A stretch of DNA of 64,000 bases from Woeseiaceae bacterium (GTDB lineage Bacteria > Pseudomonadota > Gammaproteobacteria > Steroidobacterales > Woeseiaceae). The notes under the pieces are model-generated. The model saw only the letters and a program-made list of their open reading frames with translations. It was not told the origin of the DNA and searched no databases. The DNA lies in the NCBI GenBank assembly GCA_030065985.1, contig JASJCM010000001.1, positions 1 to 64,000 on the forward strand, in the 5' to 3' direction. Positions 52,886 to 62,849 of the stretch are shown piece after piece. Position 1 is the first letter of the stretch, and each line of letters opens with the position of its first letter. The position numbers and the translations under genes are program-made.

Positions 52886-54670
52886 CTAGCCGATCGCGAC
52901 CAGGGCGTCGCCAACTGCGACCTTGTCGCCTTCGGCGACGTACACATCGGTGACGGTGCCGGCTTTTGGCGCCGGGACCACTGTTTCCATCTTCATTGCT
53001 TCAACGATGAGCAACGGATCGCCTTCGTTCACCACCGTGCCCGGCGTGACATGGACCTTGAAGATATTGCCGGCCAGCGCCGCGTTGACCGGTTCGCCGT
53101 TGCCCGTTGGCGCCGGCGCCGCAGGGGCCGATTCGGCAGCTGCGGCGGGAGCGATGTTTGCGAGCTGACCGCTCTCGGCCACCTCGACCGTGAACGCCTT
53201 GCCGTTTACGCGTACCGAGTACACGCCGGCACCACCGCCGCCGGCGGCCGCGGCCGGCACTGCCGGCTCCGGCTCGTCCCAGGGGGGCGGCTCGAACGCA
53301 TCCGGATCGTCCCTGTTTTCGAGGAACATCAATCCGATCTGGGGGAACAACGCGTAGGTCAGCACATCGTCGACAACATCGTCGGCGAGACGAATGCCCT
53401 TTTCACCCGCTATCCGCGTCAGCTCTTCGATCTGGTGCTCGAGTTCAGGTTCCAGCAGGTCGGCGGGACGACAGGTTATCGGCTCGGCGCCTTCGAGTAC
53501 GCGTGCCTGCAACTCGACATTTACGGGTGCCGCCGTCGCGCCGTACTCGCCCTTGAGCACGCCCGACGTTTCGTTGCTGATGACCTTGTAGCGTTCGCCC
53601 TGCAGGACGTTGATCACCGCCTGCGTGCCAACAATCTGCGATGTCGGCGTGACGAGCGGAATCATGCCGAGGTCCTCACGAACACGCGGGATTTCCTCGA
53701 GCACTTCGTCGAGCTTGTCGCTGGCGCCCTGCTCTTTGAGCTGGCTCTCCAGGTTCGTAAGCATGCCGCCCGGAACCTGTGCAATAAGAATCCGTGAATC
53801 GACGCCGCGCAGCGAGCCTTCGAACTTCGCGTATTTTTTGCGGACCTCGCGGAAATAGGCCGCGATCTCGTCGATGAGATTCATGTCGAGGCCGGTGTCG
53901 CGTTCCGTCCCTTCCATGGTTGCAACCAGCGTTTCGGTCGGCGAGTGCCCATACGTCATGCTCATTGACGAGACGGCGGTGTCGACGACGTCGACGCCTG
54001 CCTCGGCGGCTTTCACGAGCGTCGGCACCGCCAGTCCAGTCGTTGCGTGGCAGTGCAAATGGACAGGCAGATCCACGGCTTCCTTGAGACGGCTGACGAG
54101 TTCGAAGGCTTCATAGGGTCGCAGCAAACCCGCCATGTCCTTGACGCAGATCGAGTGCGAGCCGAGATCCGCGAGACGCTTGCCCATGTCGACATACAGG
54201 TCGATCGTGTGTACGTCGCTGACTGTGTAGGAGATCGTGCCCTGGGCGTGCTTGCCAACCTCGATCGTGGCCTTGATGGCCGTCTCGAGATTGCGCACGT
54301 CGTTCATCGCGTCGAAGATGCGAAAAACGTCCACGCCATTGACGGCACAGCGTTCGACGAACTCACGCACGAGGTCGTCGGCATAATGCCGGTAGCCGAG
54401 GATATTCTGGCCGCGGAACAACATCTGCTGCGGCGTGTTGGGCATTGCCGCTTTGAGTTTCCGTATGCGTTCCCACGGATCTTCGCCGAGGTAGCGGATG
54501 CAGGCATCGAAGGTCGCCCCGCCCCATGATTCGATTGACCAGAAGCCAACCTGATCGAGCTTGTCGGCGATCGGCAGCATGTCCTCGATACGCATGCGCG
54601 TGGCGAACAGGCTCTGGTGTGCATCGCGTAATGCGAGTTCGGTAATCCCGAGGGGTTTCTTTTCGCTCAT
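52886..54670 (-). CDS. oadA: Oxaloacetate decarboxylase alpha subunit (biotin carrier)
   Basis: 594 residues. The N-terminal carboxyltransferase TIM barrel has [32 protein letters not shown] and [10 protein letters not shown] Pro/Ala/Gly linker (about 470-520) leads to the biotinyl domain with VEAMKMET, the biotin-bearing Lys. It moves CO2 from oxaloacetate to biotin. Centre of the oadG-oadA-oadB operon. Confidence 0.96.
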   Translation of the reverse strand: MSEKKPLGITELALRDAHQSLFATRMRIEDMLPIADKLDQVGFWSIESWGGATFDACIRYLGEDPWERIRKLKAAMPNTPQQMLFRGQNILGYRHYADDLVREFVERCAVNGVDVFRIFDAMNDVRNLETAIKATIEVGKHAQGTISYTVSDVHTIDLYVDMGKRLADLGSHSICVKDMAGLLRPYEAFELVSRLKEAVDLPVHLHCHATTGLAVPTLVKAAEAGVDVVDTAVSSMSMTYGHSPTETLVATMEGTERDTGLDMNLIDEIAAYFREVRKKYAKFEGSLRGVDSRILIAQVPGGMLTNLESQLKEQGASDKLDEVLEEIPRVREDLGMIPLVTPTSQIVGTQAVINVLQGERYKVISNETSGVLKGEYGATAAPVNVELQARVLEGAEPITCRPADLLEPELEHQIEELTRIAGEKGIRLADDVVDDVLTYALFPQIGLMFLENRDDPDAFEPPPWDEPEPAVPAAAAGGGGAGVYSVRVNGKAFTVEVAESGQLANIAPAAAAESAPAAPAPTGNGEPVNAALAGNIFKVHVTPGTVVNEGDPLLIVEAMKMETVVPAPKAGTVTDVYVAEGDKVAVGDALVAIG

Positions 54671-54688
54671 GGAAACTCTGGCTGAAAT

Positions 54689-54898
54689 CTAGGAATGCTT
54701 GTTGCGATGCCGGGCGATTGCCGCGGTGATTGCAGCAACCTCTTCGTCACTGACGGTTGCCTCTGGCGCGGGCGTCAGACGACGCACGATTGCGGCCATC
54801 AGCGACATCGCGATTACGAGAGCCGTCAGAAACACGAACACGGTGCCCATGCCTACAAGCATGAGCGTCACGCCCTGGTCGATAAGAGAGGCCGGCAT
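54689..54898 (-). CDS. oadG: Oxaloacetate decarboxylase gamma subunit
   Basis: 69 residues. One membrane helix (about 8-36, TLMLVGMGTVFVFLTALVI) is followed by a short charged tail ending ARHRNKHS, where the C-terminal His residues of OadG typically bind zinc. It assembles the alpha and beta subunits. First gene of the operon. Confidence 0.9.
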   Translation of the reverse strand: MPASLIDQGVTLMLVGMGTVFVFLTALVIAMSLMAAIVRRLTPAPEATVSDEEVAAITAAIARHRNKHS

Positions 54899-54932
54899 CG
54901 CTTTTCCGCTGAAAAATCAACGAGGATTATAC

Positions 54933-56864
54933 TTAAAGATGCTCGTCGATAAACGCCGCGAGATGGCGCAGCGTCTCAATTCTGGTCTCTTCCCGAGTCA
55001 GCCAGTGATCCTCGCCCTTGAGTTTGACGAATTCGACATCTTTTTTCGCCTTGCGCAGCGCCTTCTCCATGACTTTGCTCTGTTCAATGTGCACCACGGT
55101 GTCCTTCTCGCCATGGATGAGCAGCACGGGCGCCGTGAATGCCTCGGCGTTAAAAACGGGGGAGATTGTCTGCAGGATCTCCTTCTCGGAAGCTTCTGCG
55201 CCGAACTGGCGCTCCCAATAGTCAATGACCCAGCTATTGCGGCCACGGGTGGACCTCGCGCGGCGTATTTGCCTGCGCAAGTCGGAGACCGGGGCGATCG
55301 CGGCGATACACTTGTACATGTCCGGCGAGAAGGCGCCGGCCGCGAGTGCCGCGTAACCGCCGTAACTGGCGCCCACCATGCAGACGCGCTCCGCATCCAC
55401 GAGCCCCTTGTCAATGAGGTGCAGCACACCATCATCGAGATCCGACTGCATCCTGCCGCCCCACTCCCCCTCACCGGCCACATTATGCGCATAGCCGAAC
55501 CCGGTTGAGCCTCGGAACTGGGGTTGCAGGACGACGTAGCCGCGAGCGGCGAAATACTGCGCCATCCAGTCGAAGCCATAGCGATCATGCGACTCGGGTC
55601 CGCCGTGCGGCATGACGATTAGCGGGGCGTTGCCATTTTCTCGCACATCAGCGCGCGCTGTGACGAGCGCTGGAATGGGCCACGCGTCACGTGCTTCGTA
55701 CTCGATGATCTCGACCGGCGCGACGTGCTCGCGCGCGATATCCTCGCGGAAGCGACCTATCACCACGGGTTGCGCAACGTCTTTCTCGAACATCAGGTAG
55801 GCACCCGAACTCCAACCGCCCTGGATCGCGAATACCAGTCGTCTGAAGTCATCACTCCAGCTCACCAGTTCCGACGCCAGGTCCGGTAAGCGGCGCTGCA
55901 AGTCCGCGACACGCTCATTGAGTTCTGCGTCGAAAAACTGGTAGCTCGGTTTGAACCCCGCGTACTCGACGCCGTACACGACGCGGCTGGCATCGGTGAT
56001 GACGTTGCGAATGTCAGCACCTTCTCTGGCAAGAACGGGCCCATCGATCGATCCGTCTTCGAGACTCATCAGGTAATAGACGACACCGCCTGCAGCCTGG
56101 GAATTGGACAGCAGCACGAGCGCGTCGCGTGCCGGCGTCAGTCCGACCACCCCGTAGGCGGGCATCGCGCCTTCTCTTTCGTAGAGCAGCTTTTCGTTCC
56201 GACCTCGTTCGGAAACGGTCCAGATGCTGTGGACGTTCGCCTTGTCGTTGAAATCCTCGCGCACGAGTGGTTTGTTGTTGGCGTCGAGGAACCAGTCGAT
56301 CGTGTGTTGGTTTCCCTTGGCGATGAGCTTGTCGCGGCCCCTGTCGAGCCGGACCGCGTAAATGCCCCCGGTGGGCTGCGACGCTCGAGTGCCCGTGAAA
56401 GCCGGCATGAAGACGGTTTTATTCGCCGGATCGCGGCCGATGATGCGGCCGAGACCGCCCTGGAAGGGGTACAAGTCCGGCGCTCTCTTGAGCAATACGC
56501 GAATATCTCTCGTCGCAACATCGAATGAGTAGGCCTGGCTGTAGTCGAAGGCATTTCGGACAGACCACGTCCGCACGGTATCGCTGACCACGAGAACGAG
56601 CTGATCTTCGCTGATCCAGCGCAGCCAGCGAGGGTTGACCTCGGCCGCGTCCAGCCCGGTCACGAACTCCATGCTCTCCAGGTCAATAACCATGACAAGG
56701 TCACGGCCGTCCCTCATTACACGACTCGCCGCGCGCGTACCGTCAGGCGACAGCTCGAGTATGTCCATCATTGGCAGGCGGCCATACGCTTCGAGCGGCG
56801 GCAATTCGGACGCGAACGAGAGCGATGGGAAGGACAGAAGCAGGACTGCCAGTAGTGAGCGCAT
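54933..56864 (-). CDS. Secreted S9-family prolyl-oligopeptidase-like peptidase
   Basis: 643 residues. Signal peptide 1-18 (LLLSFPSLSFA), a beta-propeller region, then the alpha/beta-hydrolase domain with VMPHGGPESHDRYGFDWM, the nucleophile in GASYGG, Asp in HGEKDTVV and His in GEDHWL. It should cleave short peptides in the periplasm. Ends 34 nt before oadG in the same direction. Confidence 0.9.
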   Translation of the reverse strand: MRSLLAVLLLSFPSLSFASELPPLEAYGRLPMMDILELSPDGTRAASRVMRDGRDLVMVIDLESMEFVTGLDAAEVNPRWLRWISEDQLVLVVSDTVRTWSVRNAFDYSQAYSFDVATRDIRVLLKRAPDLYPFQGGLGRIIGRDPANKTVFMPAFTGTRASQPTGGIYAVRLDRGRDKLIAKGNQHTIDWFLDANNKPLVREDFNDKANVHSIWTVSERGRNEKLLYEREGAMPAYGVVGLTPARDALVLLSNSQAAGGVVYYLMSLEDGSIDGPVLAREGADIRNVITDASRVVYGVEYAGFKPSYQFFDAELNERVADLQRRLPDLASELVSWSDDFRRLVFAIQGGWSSGAYLMFEKDVAQPVVIGRFREDIAREHVAPVEIIEYEARDAWPIPALVTARADVRENGNAPLIVMPHGGPESHDRYGFDWMAQYFAARGYVVLQPQFRGSTGFGYAHNVAGEGEWGGRMQSDLDDGVLHLIDKGLVDAERVCMVGASYGGYAALAAGAFSPDMYKCIAAIAPVSDLRRQIRRARSTRGRNSWVIDYWERQFGAEASEKEILQTISPVFNAEAFTAPVLLIHGEKDTVVHIEQSKVMEKALRKAKKDVEFVKLKGEDHWLTREETRIETLRHLAAFIDEHL

Positions 56865-56950
56865 GGGCTTCCTCTGAGCCAGGTTGATTAACTGACGTCA
56901 GAGAGTCTCAGAAAACCGAGGGTGCTGCCAGGCAATGTGACTCTTGGCCT

Positions 56951-57658
56951 CTAAAGCCCGATGAAGCTAATCGCAACGGCGCACAGCGCGATCGAGGCAC
57001 CGGCAACCGCGTGCGCATAGCGTCCTGTTGTCGGCAGTTTCAGTTTCTCAAGGCCGAGAGTCGTCGCCGCGACGCACGCGATCATGGTCAGCAAAGTGAC
57101 CAGCCCGAATACCGCAGCAACGGACAGCACCAGCAATCCACTTTGCTGCGCCGCCGGATACATGAATAACGGAATCAATGCCTCGCACGGGCCAAGCAGG
57201 AAGATGATGAACAGGGCCCACGGCGTTATGGAGCTGGCGGCCTCTTTTTCATGAACATGCGTGTGATCGAAATGATGATCGTGCTCGTGGTTATGCACGA
57301 CGTCGCCATGCGTATGGATGTGCGAGTGCCGGTAGTCGCGCCCTGCCTTGCGTAATCCCCACGCGAAGTACATGAGACCAAAAGCCAGCATCGCGTAGGC
57401 CGCAAGGTTTCCCCTGCTCGTCTCTATCGCGACCAGCGACGTGAGCTTCGCACCGAGAACGATGCCGATAGTTCCGATAACGATGGAGCTCAGTACATGA
57501 CCGATGCCGCAGAGCGTCGTCACGCGCAGCGTTCTTGCCAGCGACCAACCGCGCGCCTTGCCCATCGCGGTGAAGACGAGGTAGTGGTCCGGCCCCAGGA
57601 TGGTATGCAGGAACGCGATTGCCGCGGCCGTCGTAATCAGGACCTGGGCCTCGTTCAC
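56951..57658 (-). CDS. NicO/UreH-type nickel or cobalt transporter
   Basis: 235 residues from the GTG at 57658, which has GGGAGG seven bases upstream; an ATG at 57691 lacks one. Motifs: HTILGPDHY in helix 1 and LLGPCEALIPL after the loop, characteristic of the family. The loop between helices 3 and 4 is His-rich (HSHIHTHGD, HNHEHDHHFDHTHVH), as in metal exporters or importers of the NicO/RcnA group. Direction and metal are uncertain. Confidence 0.8.
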   Translation of the reverse strand: MNEAQVLITTAAAIAFLHTILGPDHYLVFTAMGKARGWSLARTLRVTTLCGIGHVLSSIVIGTIGIVLGAKLTSLVAIETSRGNLAAYAMLAFGLMYFAWGLRKAGRDYRHSHIHTHGDVVHNHEHDHHFDHTHVHEKEAASSITPWALFIIFLLGPCEALIPLFMYPAAQQSGLLVLSVAAVFGLVTLLTMIACVAATTLGLEKLKLPTTGRYAHAVAGASIALCAVAISFIGL

Positions 57659-57727
57659 GGCGCCACCTCCCGCGAGCCAACCGTCATGCATGATTTTGTG
57701 TGGTCAATCACTGCTTCATTCTATTTT

Positions 57728-57757
57728 TTGTCGTTACATCAACACCATAGGTCTTAT
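57728..57757 (+). promoter_or_regulatory. Candidate promoter of the lipase-like lipoprotein gene
   Basis: TTGTCG (57728-57733) and TCTTAT (57752-57757) are 18 bp apart, each matching 4 of 6 consensus bases, about 50 bp before the ATG. It lies within the inverted repeat described next. Confidence 0.3.
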
Positions 57758-57769
57758 CCCGTATGGTGT
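57742..57769. promoter_or_regulatory. Inverted repeat 8-12-8 in the NicO/lipase divergent region
   Basis: ACACCATA (57742-57749) and TATGGTGT (57762-57769) form a perfect inverted repeat with a 12-bp spacer. It spans the -10 of the candidate lipase promoter and lies about 85 bp upstream of the transporter GTG. A metal-responsive repressor is one possibility. A second palindrome, TCATGCATGA, occurs at 57684-57693. Confidence 0.45.
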
Positions 57770-57805
57770 CTCCCCCTGGCGAGACGCGTCTGGCAGAATA
57801 GGTGC

Positions 57806-58564
57806 ATGATTTTGCGACGACTTTTCACTGCATTCACCGTGATCATGGCGGCCACGCTGGCCTCGGGCTGCGCGACCGAGCCGGCGAGCCGGGTCGTCCA
57901 GTCTGCGCAATCCAGCGAGTGCGTCGTGCTGTTGCATGGCCTGAATCGCAGCTGGCGCGCAATGCAGCCGATGGCGCGCGCGTTGCAGGACGACGGCTAC
58001 ACGACCGTCAATGTCGACTATCCTTCACAGCTCGGAACGATCCAGGAACTGGCACCTATGGCGGTCGGACTTGGACTCGAGCAGTGCCGCTCAGCCGGCG
58101 CCAGCAAAGTGCACTTCGTCACGCACTCGATGGGCGGCATCCTGCTGCGCTACGCGAACGAACAGGCACCGATCAAGGAACTCGGACGCGTCGTCATGCT
58201 TGGACCGCCCAACCAGGGAAGCGAGCTCATCGATCGCACGCGTACCTGGCCCGGATTTGCAGCCCTCAGCGGGCCCGCGGGCATGCAACTTGGCACGTCA
58301 CCCGAGAGCATCCCGTCACAGCTGGGCCCGGTCGATTTCGAACTCGGCGTCATCGCCGGCACGAATACGATCAACGTACTCGCCTCGGCGATGCTGCCGG
58401 ACCTGGATGACGGCAAGGTAACCGTCAAACGGACCATGGTCGACGGGATGCAGGACCACCTCGTTGTCGAGGACTCCCATCGCTACATCGTGCGCAGCGC
58501 GGCGGTGCTGCGCAATACGCGTTCATTCCTGCGGACGGGCAGTTTCGTCGACCTCGACCGCTAG
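57806..58564 (+). CDS. Lipase-like alpha/beta-hydrolase lipoprotein
   Basis: 252 residues from the ATG at 57806. The signal ends TLASGC with lipidated Cys. The hydrolase fold has VVLLHGLNRSW, the nucleophile elbow THSMGG and a C-terminal DHLVVEDSH with the catalytic His. It resembles small triacylglycerol lipases/acyltransferases of the envelope. The end overlaps the convergent SH3b/S74 gene by 42 bp. Confidence 0.85.
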   Translation: MILRRLFTAFTVIMAATLASGCATEPASRVVQSAQSSECVVLLHGLNRSWRAMQPMARALQDDGYTTVNVDYPSQLGTIQELAPMAVGLGLEQCRSAGASKVHFVTHSMGGILLRYANEQAPIKELGRVVMLGPPNQGSELIDRTRTWPGFAALSGPAGMQLGTSPESIPSQLGPVDFELGVIAGTNTINVLASAMLPDLDDGKVTVKRTMVDGMQDHLVVEDSHRYIVRSAAVLRNTRSFLRTGSFVDLDR

Positions 58565-59716
58565 CCGCGCTTCCAGATCCTCAATCCGTCGCTGCTGTTC
58601 CTGCACGACCTTGGTCAGGGCAGCAACGAGGTCCATCGTGCTTAGCGATTGTCCGTCGCTGCTTGCCAGTTCGGCTGGGACGTCTTCGGCGATGAACCCG
58701 ACGTAGTCTTCACCTTGCTCGACTCGGTACGTGAACGTCACGGGCTCGAGCGCCATCACCGCGGCCAGCGCATCGTCGCTCGTCAGCATGGCGATATTCT
58801 CCTTGCTCTCGCGTGAGGAGCGATTTGTCCATACCCCACCCGCGGTCACATAGGCGCCACTGGCCATTTCAAGGGGGTGCGACGGGCGAGACACGCCGAA
58901 ACCGACGTTGCCGTCTCGGTCTATTGTGATGCGATCGATCGACCCTGCACCTATCGTCAACGTGCTCGCACGATTGTGCATGACATACCCCGTCTCTCCG
59001 GAAGACTGCGTGATCATCAGCCCCGCAACGTTGCTGTTCTGGTCGTGAATGCGAATGCTGCCGTTAACCTCCAGCCTTTGTTCTGGCGCGCTGGTGCCGA
59101 TGCCCACACGATTGCCGTCGTCGAAGAGCTGCGAATTGCCTAGCTCTCCTTCCTTGCGGAGCTTTACGACGTAGTCGCGGTCGGCTTTTATCTCCAGGGA
59201 TGTCGCAGCGGGTGGTGCGGGCGGCGCCTCCTGCGGTTCTGCGAACTCAGCCTCAACAACCGGTTCCAACTCGGGAACGGGTTGCGGCTCTGGCACGGGT
59301 TCGGGTTCCGGCGCCGGCGATACCTCCTCGACGACATCCTCGACGGCTTCGACTACCGATTCGATGACCGCCTCTTCGACAACGTCCGCTGCGGCTTCTT
59401 CGACAACTTCCTCGACAACCTCCTCGGCTGCAACGTCGACCGTAGCCGCTTCCGGTACCGAATCGGACTCGACCTTCGACCAGTCAGCACTGACGAAGCC
59501 AGTCGCGCCGCCTTCGAGCTGAACCTCGTGCCAGCCATCAACGCTGCCGACATGCGGCAGCGACGTGCCCTTGGCGAGTTTGCCGACGACATCGGAGCTT
59601 GTATCGGGGTCCAGCCGAATATTCACGCTGTCCTCGACCCGGTCGGCCGGCACAACAACATCAGCGAGTCCCGACAACGGGATTAACAGGCCCAGTACCA
59701 GTAGTGCACGCTTCAT
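58523..59716 (-). CDS. SH3b domain protein with S74-type intramolecular chaperone tail
   Basis: 397 residues. Signal peptide 1-18; SH3b domain 22-85 (VNIRLDPDTSSDVVGKL); Val/Glu and Pro/Glu-rich linker 88-165; tail-fibre-like NRVGIGTSAPEQRLEVNGSI; C-terminal Peptidase_S74 domain 298-395 (SSRESKENI, EPVTFTYR, YVGFIAEDVP). S300 and K305 align with the Ser-Lys dyad that autocleaves endosialidase-type chaperones after trimerisation. The coiled coil at 355-392 would mark the trimer. GGAGGGAGGG precedes the ATG. An unusual join of a cell-wall-binding module with a phage-fibre maturation module. Confidence 0.82.
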   Translation of the reverse strand: MKRALLVLGLLIPLSGLADVVVPADRVEDSVNIRLDPDTSSDVVGKLAKGTSLPHVGSVDGWHEVQLEGGATGFVSADWSKVESDSVPEAATVDVAAEEVVEEVVEEAAADVVEEAVIESVVEAVEDVVEEVSPAPEPEPVPEPQPVPELEPVVEAEFAEPQEAPPAPPAATSLEIKADRDYVVKLRKEGELGNSQLFDDGNRVGIGTSAPEQRLEVNGSIRIHDQNSNVAGLMITQSSGETGYVMHNRASTLTIGAGSIDRITIDRDGNVGFGVSRPSHPLEMASGAYVTAGGVWTNRSSRESKENIAMLTSDDALAAVMALEPVTFTYRVEQGEDYVGFIAEDVPAELASSDGQSLSTMDLVAALTKVVQEQQRRIEDLEARLAVEVDETARPQE

Positions 59717-59903
59717 AGTCCCTCCCTCCTTGCGACAAGACGCAGTCTGCGATCGAGTCTATCACTCCCGGTCCGACGCCTATTTGCGCCAGAACTTGGT
59801 GCGATGGCGCGCTCGTCACATGGCTGACGGGAAGTGAAGGCAATCCTGTATTCACTCAAGCCTGCCGTGATGGACACGGCTGGTAGCTGAAGCAATCCAG
59901 GGA

Positions 59904-61790
59904 CTAGCCCGGCGCGTCTTCCAGACCCTGGGCAATCCACATCTTGACGAGCGGATGATAGGTTTCCTTCGCCCGCTCGTACATTTCGCGGGCCAGATCC
60001 AGATCCTCGCCATTTGAGGCCAGCGCCCGATAGACCGGAGCGATCAGGCGTCCGCGGCCAAAGCGGCTCAGGTGTGCCTCGAGCTGCGGATACGCGGGCG
60101 TATAGCGGCGCGTAGCGACCTGAATAAACCAGGTGCGCGCAATCTCGGCATTTCTTGTCTCGCTGAATGAATGCACAGCATCGAGATCGGCCAGCTTTTC
60201 ATGCACGAGGTCATCCGGAAGGCTGTTAATGAAGTGGATGGCGGCCTGGGCGCTCCACACGTCAATCGGAATATCCGCTGTCGCCACTGCACCCGACGCC
60301 CAGTCGGCGGCCATGCCGGCCGCGGCTTCGAGCGTCGCGGATGCCGGGACCCTCGCATCGGCGGGAAGGCCGGGTTCGTAGAGCCACGCTTCGACCTGCG
60401 CACGTGTCAACGGCGCGCCCTCCACGCTCATCAATTCCTGTTCGAGATGAGCAAGGAACATCTCCGTCGTGATGGTCTGCCAGGCATAGGTTTCGAAATA
60501 GCCGTTGAGGAACGCGTCAAACGCCTCGCGCCCGAAAGCTGCCTCGAGATTCTCCAGGAATAGCTGGCCTTTGTGGTAGTGAACCGTGCCCTGGGAATCT
60601 TCGCCGTCTTCAGGCGTCATCCGCGGCGCCAGCGCCTGCATTTCCTCGGGCACCTGCTCGAAACTGTCAAGCAGTTCACGATAGCCGATCACGCGCTCTT
60701 CGTTAGCACGGTCGACATCGTAGATGACTTCCATCAGCCGGGATTCGAGATAGCTCGTCACCCCTTCGTTGAGCCAGATGTCCCGCCACGTTCGGTTGGT
60801 AACGAGATTGCCGGACCACGAATGCGCGAGTTCGTGCGCGACGACGGCAACCAGACTGCGATCTCCGGCAAGCAGGCTCGGTGTCAGGAAGGACAGCCGA
60901 GGGTTTTCCATACCGCCGAACGGAAAGCTCGGTGGCAGAACCAGCAGGTCGTAGCGACCCCATTGGTACGGCCCGAACATCGACTCGGCCGTCTCCAGCA
61001 TGGCCTGCGTGTCAGCGAATTCGTAGACCGAGGCATCGAGCAGCTCGGGCTCCGTGTAGATGCCCGTGTCCTTGCCCAACGGGGCAAAGTAGAAATTGCC
61101 GACCGCGATGGCAAGCAGGTAGGACGGAATCGGTTGCGGCATTTCAAAGCGGTACTCACCAGTCCGTGCGGCCAGCGGGTCGTTATCGGCACTCATTACC
61201 GCGAGCAGGTTTCTGGGCGTGCGGATCGTTGCCTCGTAGGTGATACGCAGCGCCGGCGTGTCCTGCAAGGGCACCCAGCTGCGCGCATGAATCGACTGTG
61301 ACTGCGAATACACCATAGGCTGTTTGCCACCGGCGGTCAGATTGGGCGGCAGCCACTGCAGCGCCGTAGAGGCCGGGCTTGTCGAGTATTCGAGTACCAG
61401 GTCAAACCGCTCCCCGGAATCCGGCGGTAACGTTACGCTTAGCGGCGTCCCGAGGAGTTCATCGCTTTCGCCAAGGTAGTACTCGGCAGCTACCGACGAC
61501 CCGTCAGTGACAACTGCAGCGCTGACAATCTCGAGGTCTCGCGTGTCAAGAATGATGTTTTCTGCAGCTGGATCGAGCCGCTTCATTGTCAGCGTCGCGT
61601 TGCCGCGGAACACCTGCGCGTCGAAATCGATATCGAGGTCCAGTTCCACGTGTTCCGTGACGAACTGTTCCGTATTGGCAAACGTGTAGTAGTCACGCGC
61701 TGGATCGTAGTCGTCGACCTCGGGCGCATCTCTCGAGCAGGCGGAAACAGACAGAATCGCAAGGGCGAAATACAAGATCTTTCGGGTCAT
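59904..61790 (-). CDS. M1-family aminopeptidase lipoprotein
   Basis: 628 residues from the ATG at 61790; the upstream open frame is not conserved. The signal ends LSVSAC with lipidated Cys at 18. Catalytic motifs: GGMENPRLSF, HELAHSW with the zinc histidines, and WLNEG with the third ligand. C-terminal helical domain as in leukotriene-A4 hydrolase relatives. It should trim N-terminal residues from peptides in the envelope. Confidence 0.92.
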   Translation of the reverse strand: MTRKILYFALAILSVSACSRDAPEVDDYDPARDYYTFANTEQFVTEHVELDLDIDFDAQVFRGNATLTMKRLDPAAENIILDTRDLEIVSAAVVTDGSSVAAEYYLGESDELLGTPLSVTLPPDSGERFDLVLEYSTSPASTALQWLPPNLTAGGKQPMVYSQSQSIHARSWVPLQDTPALRITYEATIRTPRNLLAVMSADNDPLAARTGEYRFEMPQPIPSYLLAIAVGNFYFAPLGKDTGIYTEPELLDASVYEFADTQAMLETAESMFGPYQWGRYDLLVLPPSFPFGGMENPRLSFLTPSLLAGDRSLVAVVAHELAHSWSGNLVTNRTWRDIWLNEGVTSYLESRLMEVIYDVDRANEERVIGYRELLDSFEQVPEEMQALAPRMTPEDGEDSQGTVHYHKGQLFLENLEAAFGREAFDAFLNGYFETYAWQTITTEMFLAHLEQELMSVEGAPLTRAQVEAWLYEPGLPADARVPASATLEAAAGMAADWASGAVATADIPIDVWSAQAAIHFINSLPDDLVHEKLADLDAVHSFSETRNAEIARTWFIQVATRRYTPAYPQLEAHLSRFGRGRLIAPVYRALASNGEDLDLAREMYERAKETYHPLVKMWIAQGLEDAPG

Positions 61791-61871
61791 CTCGGTCTCG
61801 ATGGGGGTCCGCGGAGCCGGGATTCTAATACAAGGGGCGCGGGAATGCCGAGGTGCGTGTAGACTCGCCGC

Positions 61872-62849
61872 ATGCGCGCATTGGTATGCAAAAAATATGG
61901 ACCGCCGGAGAGCCACGCCATCGTCGATTGGGACGATCCGGAGCCCGGCGACTATGACATTGCCTTCGACGTCAAGGCGGCGGCACTGAACTTTGCCGAC
62001 ATCCTCTCGATGGCCGGCCAGTACCAGGTTAAGGCACCCCTGCCCTTCATCGCGGGCAATGAAGCCGCCGGGATCGTCACTGCCGTTGGCAGGAACGTCA
62101 CCCGGTTCAAGCCAGGCGATCGCGTTATTGGCGCGCTGCGCGGCGGCGGCTTCGCCGAAAAATCGATCGTCCCTGAGGTTGCCGCACTTGCCGCCCCTGC
62201 TGAACTCGGTTTTGAGCAGGCCGCGGCTTACTCCGTCGCCTACGGCACGGGTTACCACGCGTTAAAGCAAAACGCCCGGCTCCAGGACGGCGAAACCGTC
62301 CTCGTGCTCGGCGCCGCTGGCGGCGTGGGCTATGCCGCGGTCGAACTGGCGAAAGCCATGGGCGCGACCGTCATCGCCGCGGCGAGCAGCCAGGAGAAAC
62401 TGGATTTCGTGGCACACGCCGGCGCGGACGAGTTCATTGACTACTCGAACCAACCTCTCAAGGAAACGGTCAAATCACTGACCGACGGTCGGGGTGTAGA
62501 TGTCGTTTACGACCCGGTCGGTGGCGACCTCGCTGAGCAGGCGCTGCGCGCGACGGCCTGGCACGGGCGCTTTATCGTGGTCGGTTTCGCGAGCGGCACC
62601 ATCCCGAAGTTCCCGGCCAACCTCGCATTGCTTAAGGAAGCGAGCATCACCGGTACGTGGTTCGGCACCTGGGCCGAACGCCATCCGGAGGAAATGCGCG
62701 CGAATTTCGAGGAACTCGCGAGCATGATCGCGGCGGGCACGATTCGTCCGCGCGAGCCGACAACGTTTGCGTTTGACGACTGCGCCGAGGCGTTTCGGGT
62801 CATTACTGAACGACGCGTACTTGGCAAGGTCGCACTGCAGATGGCGTGA
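61872..62849 (+). CDS. Zinc-independent NADPH:quinone oxidoreductase (MDR family)
   Basis: 325 residues. LPFIAGNEAAGIVTAVGRNV and the NADPH fold VLVLGAAGGVGYAAVELAKA are present, and the zinc-ligand Cys of alcohol dehydrogenases is absent, as in QorA-type enzymes. Broad reduction of quinones or enones is expected. The stop overlaps the next ATG by one base (TGATG). Confidence 0.9.
   Translation: MRALVCKKYGPPESHAIVDWDDPEPGDYDIAFDVKAAALNFADILSMAGQYQVKAPLPFIAGNEAAGIVTAVGRNVTRFKPGDRVIGALRGGGFAEKSIVPEVAALAAPAELGFEQAAAYSVAYGTGYHALKQNARLQDGETVLVLGAAGGVGYAAVELAKAMGATVIAAASSQEKLDFVAHAGADEFIDYSNQPLKETVKSLTDGRGVDVVYDPVGGDLAEQALRATAWHGRFIVVGFASGTIPKFPANLALLKEASITGTWFGTWAERHPEEMRANFEELASMIAAGTIRPREPTTFAFDDCAEAFRVITERRVLGKVALQMA

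Noticed and set aside
61791-62258. Longer start for the M1 aminopeptidase at 62258
   Set aside because: The extra part overlaps the divergent quinone oxidoreductase gene, and a lipoprotein signal begins at 61790.
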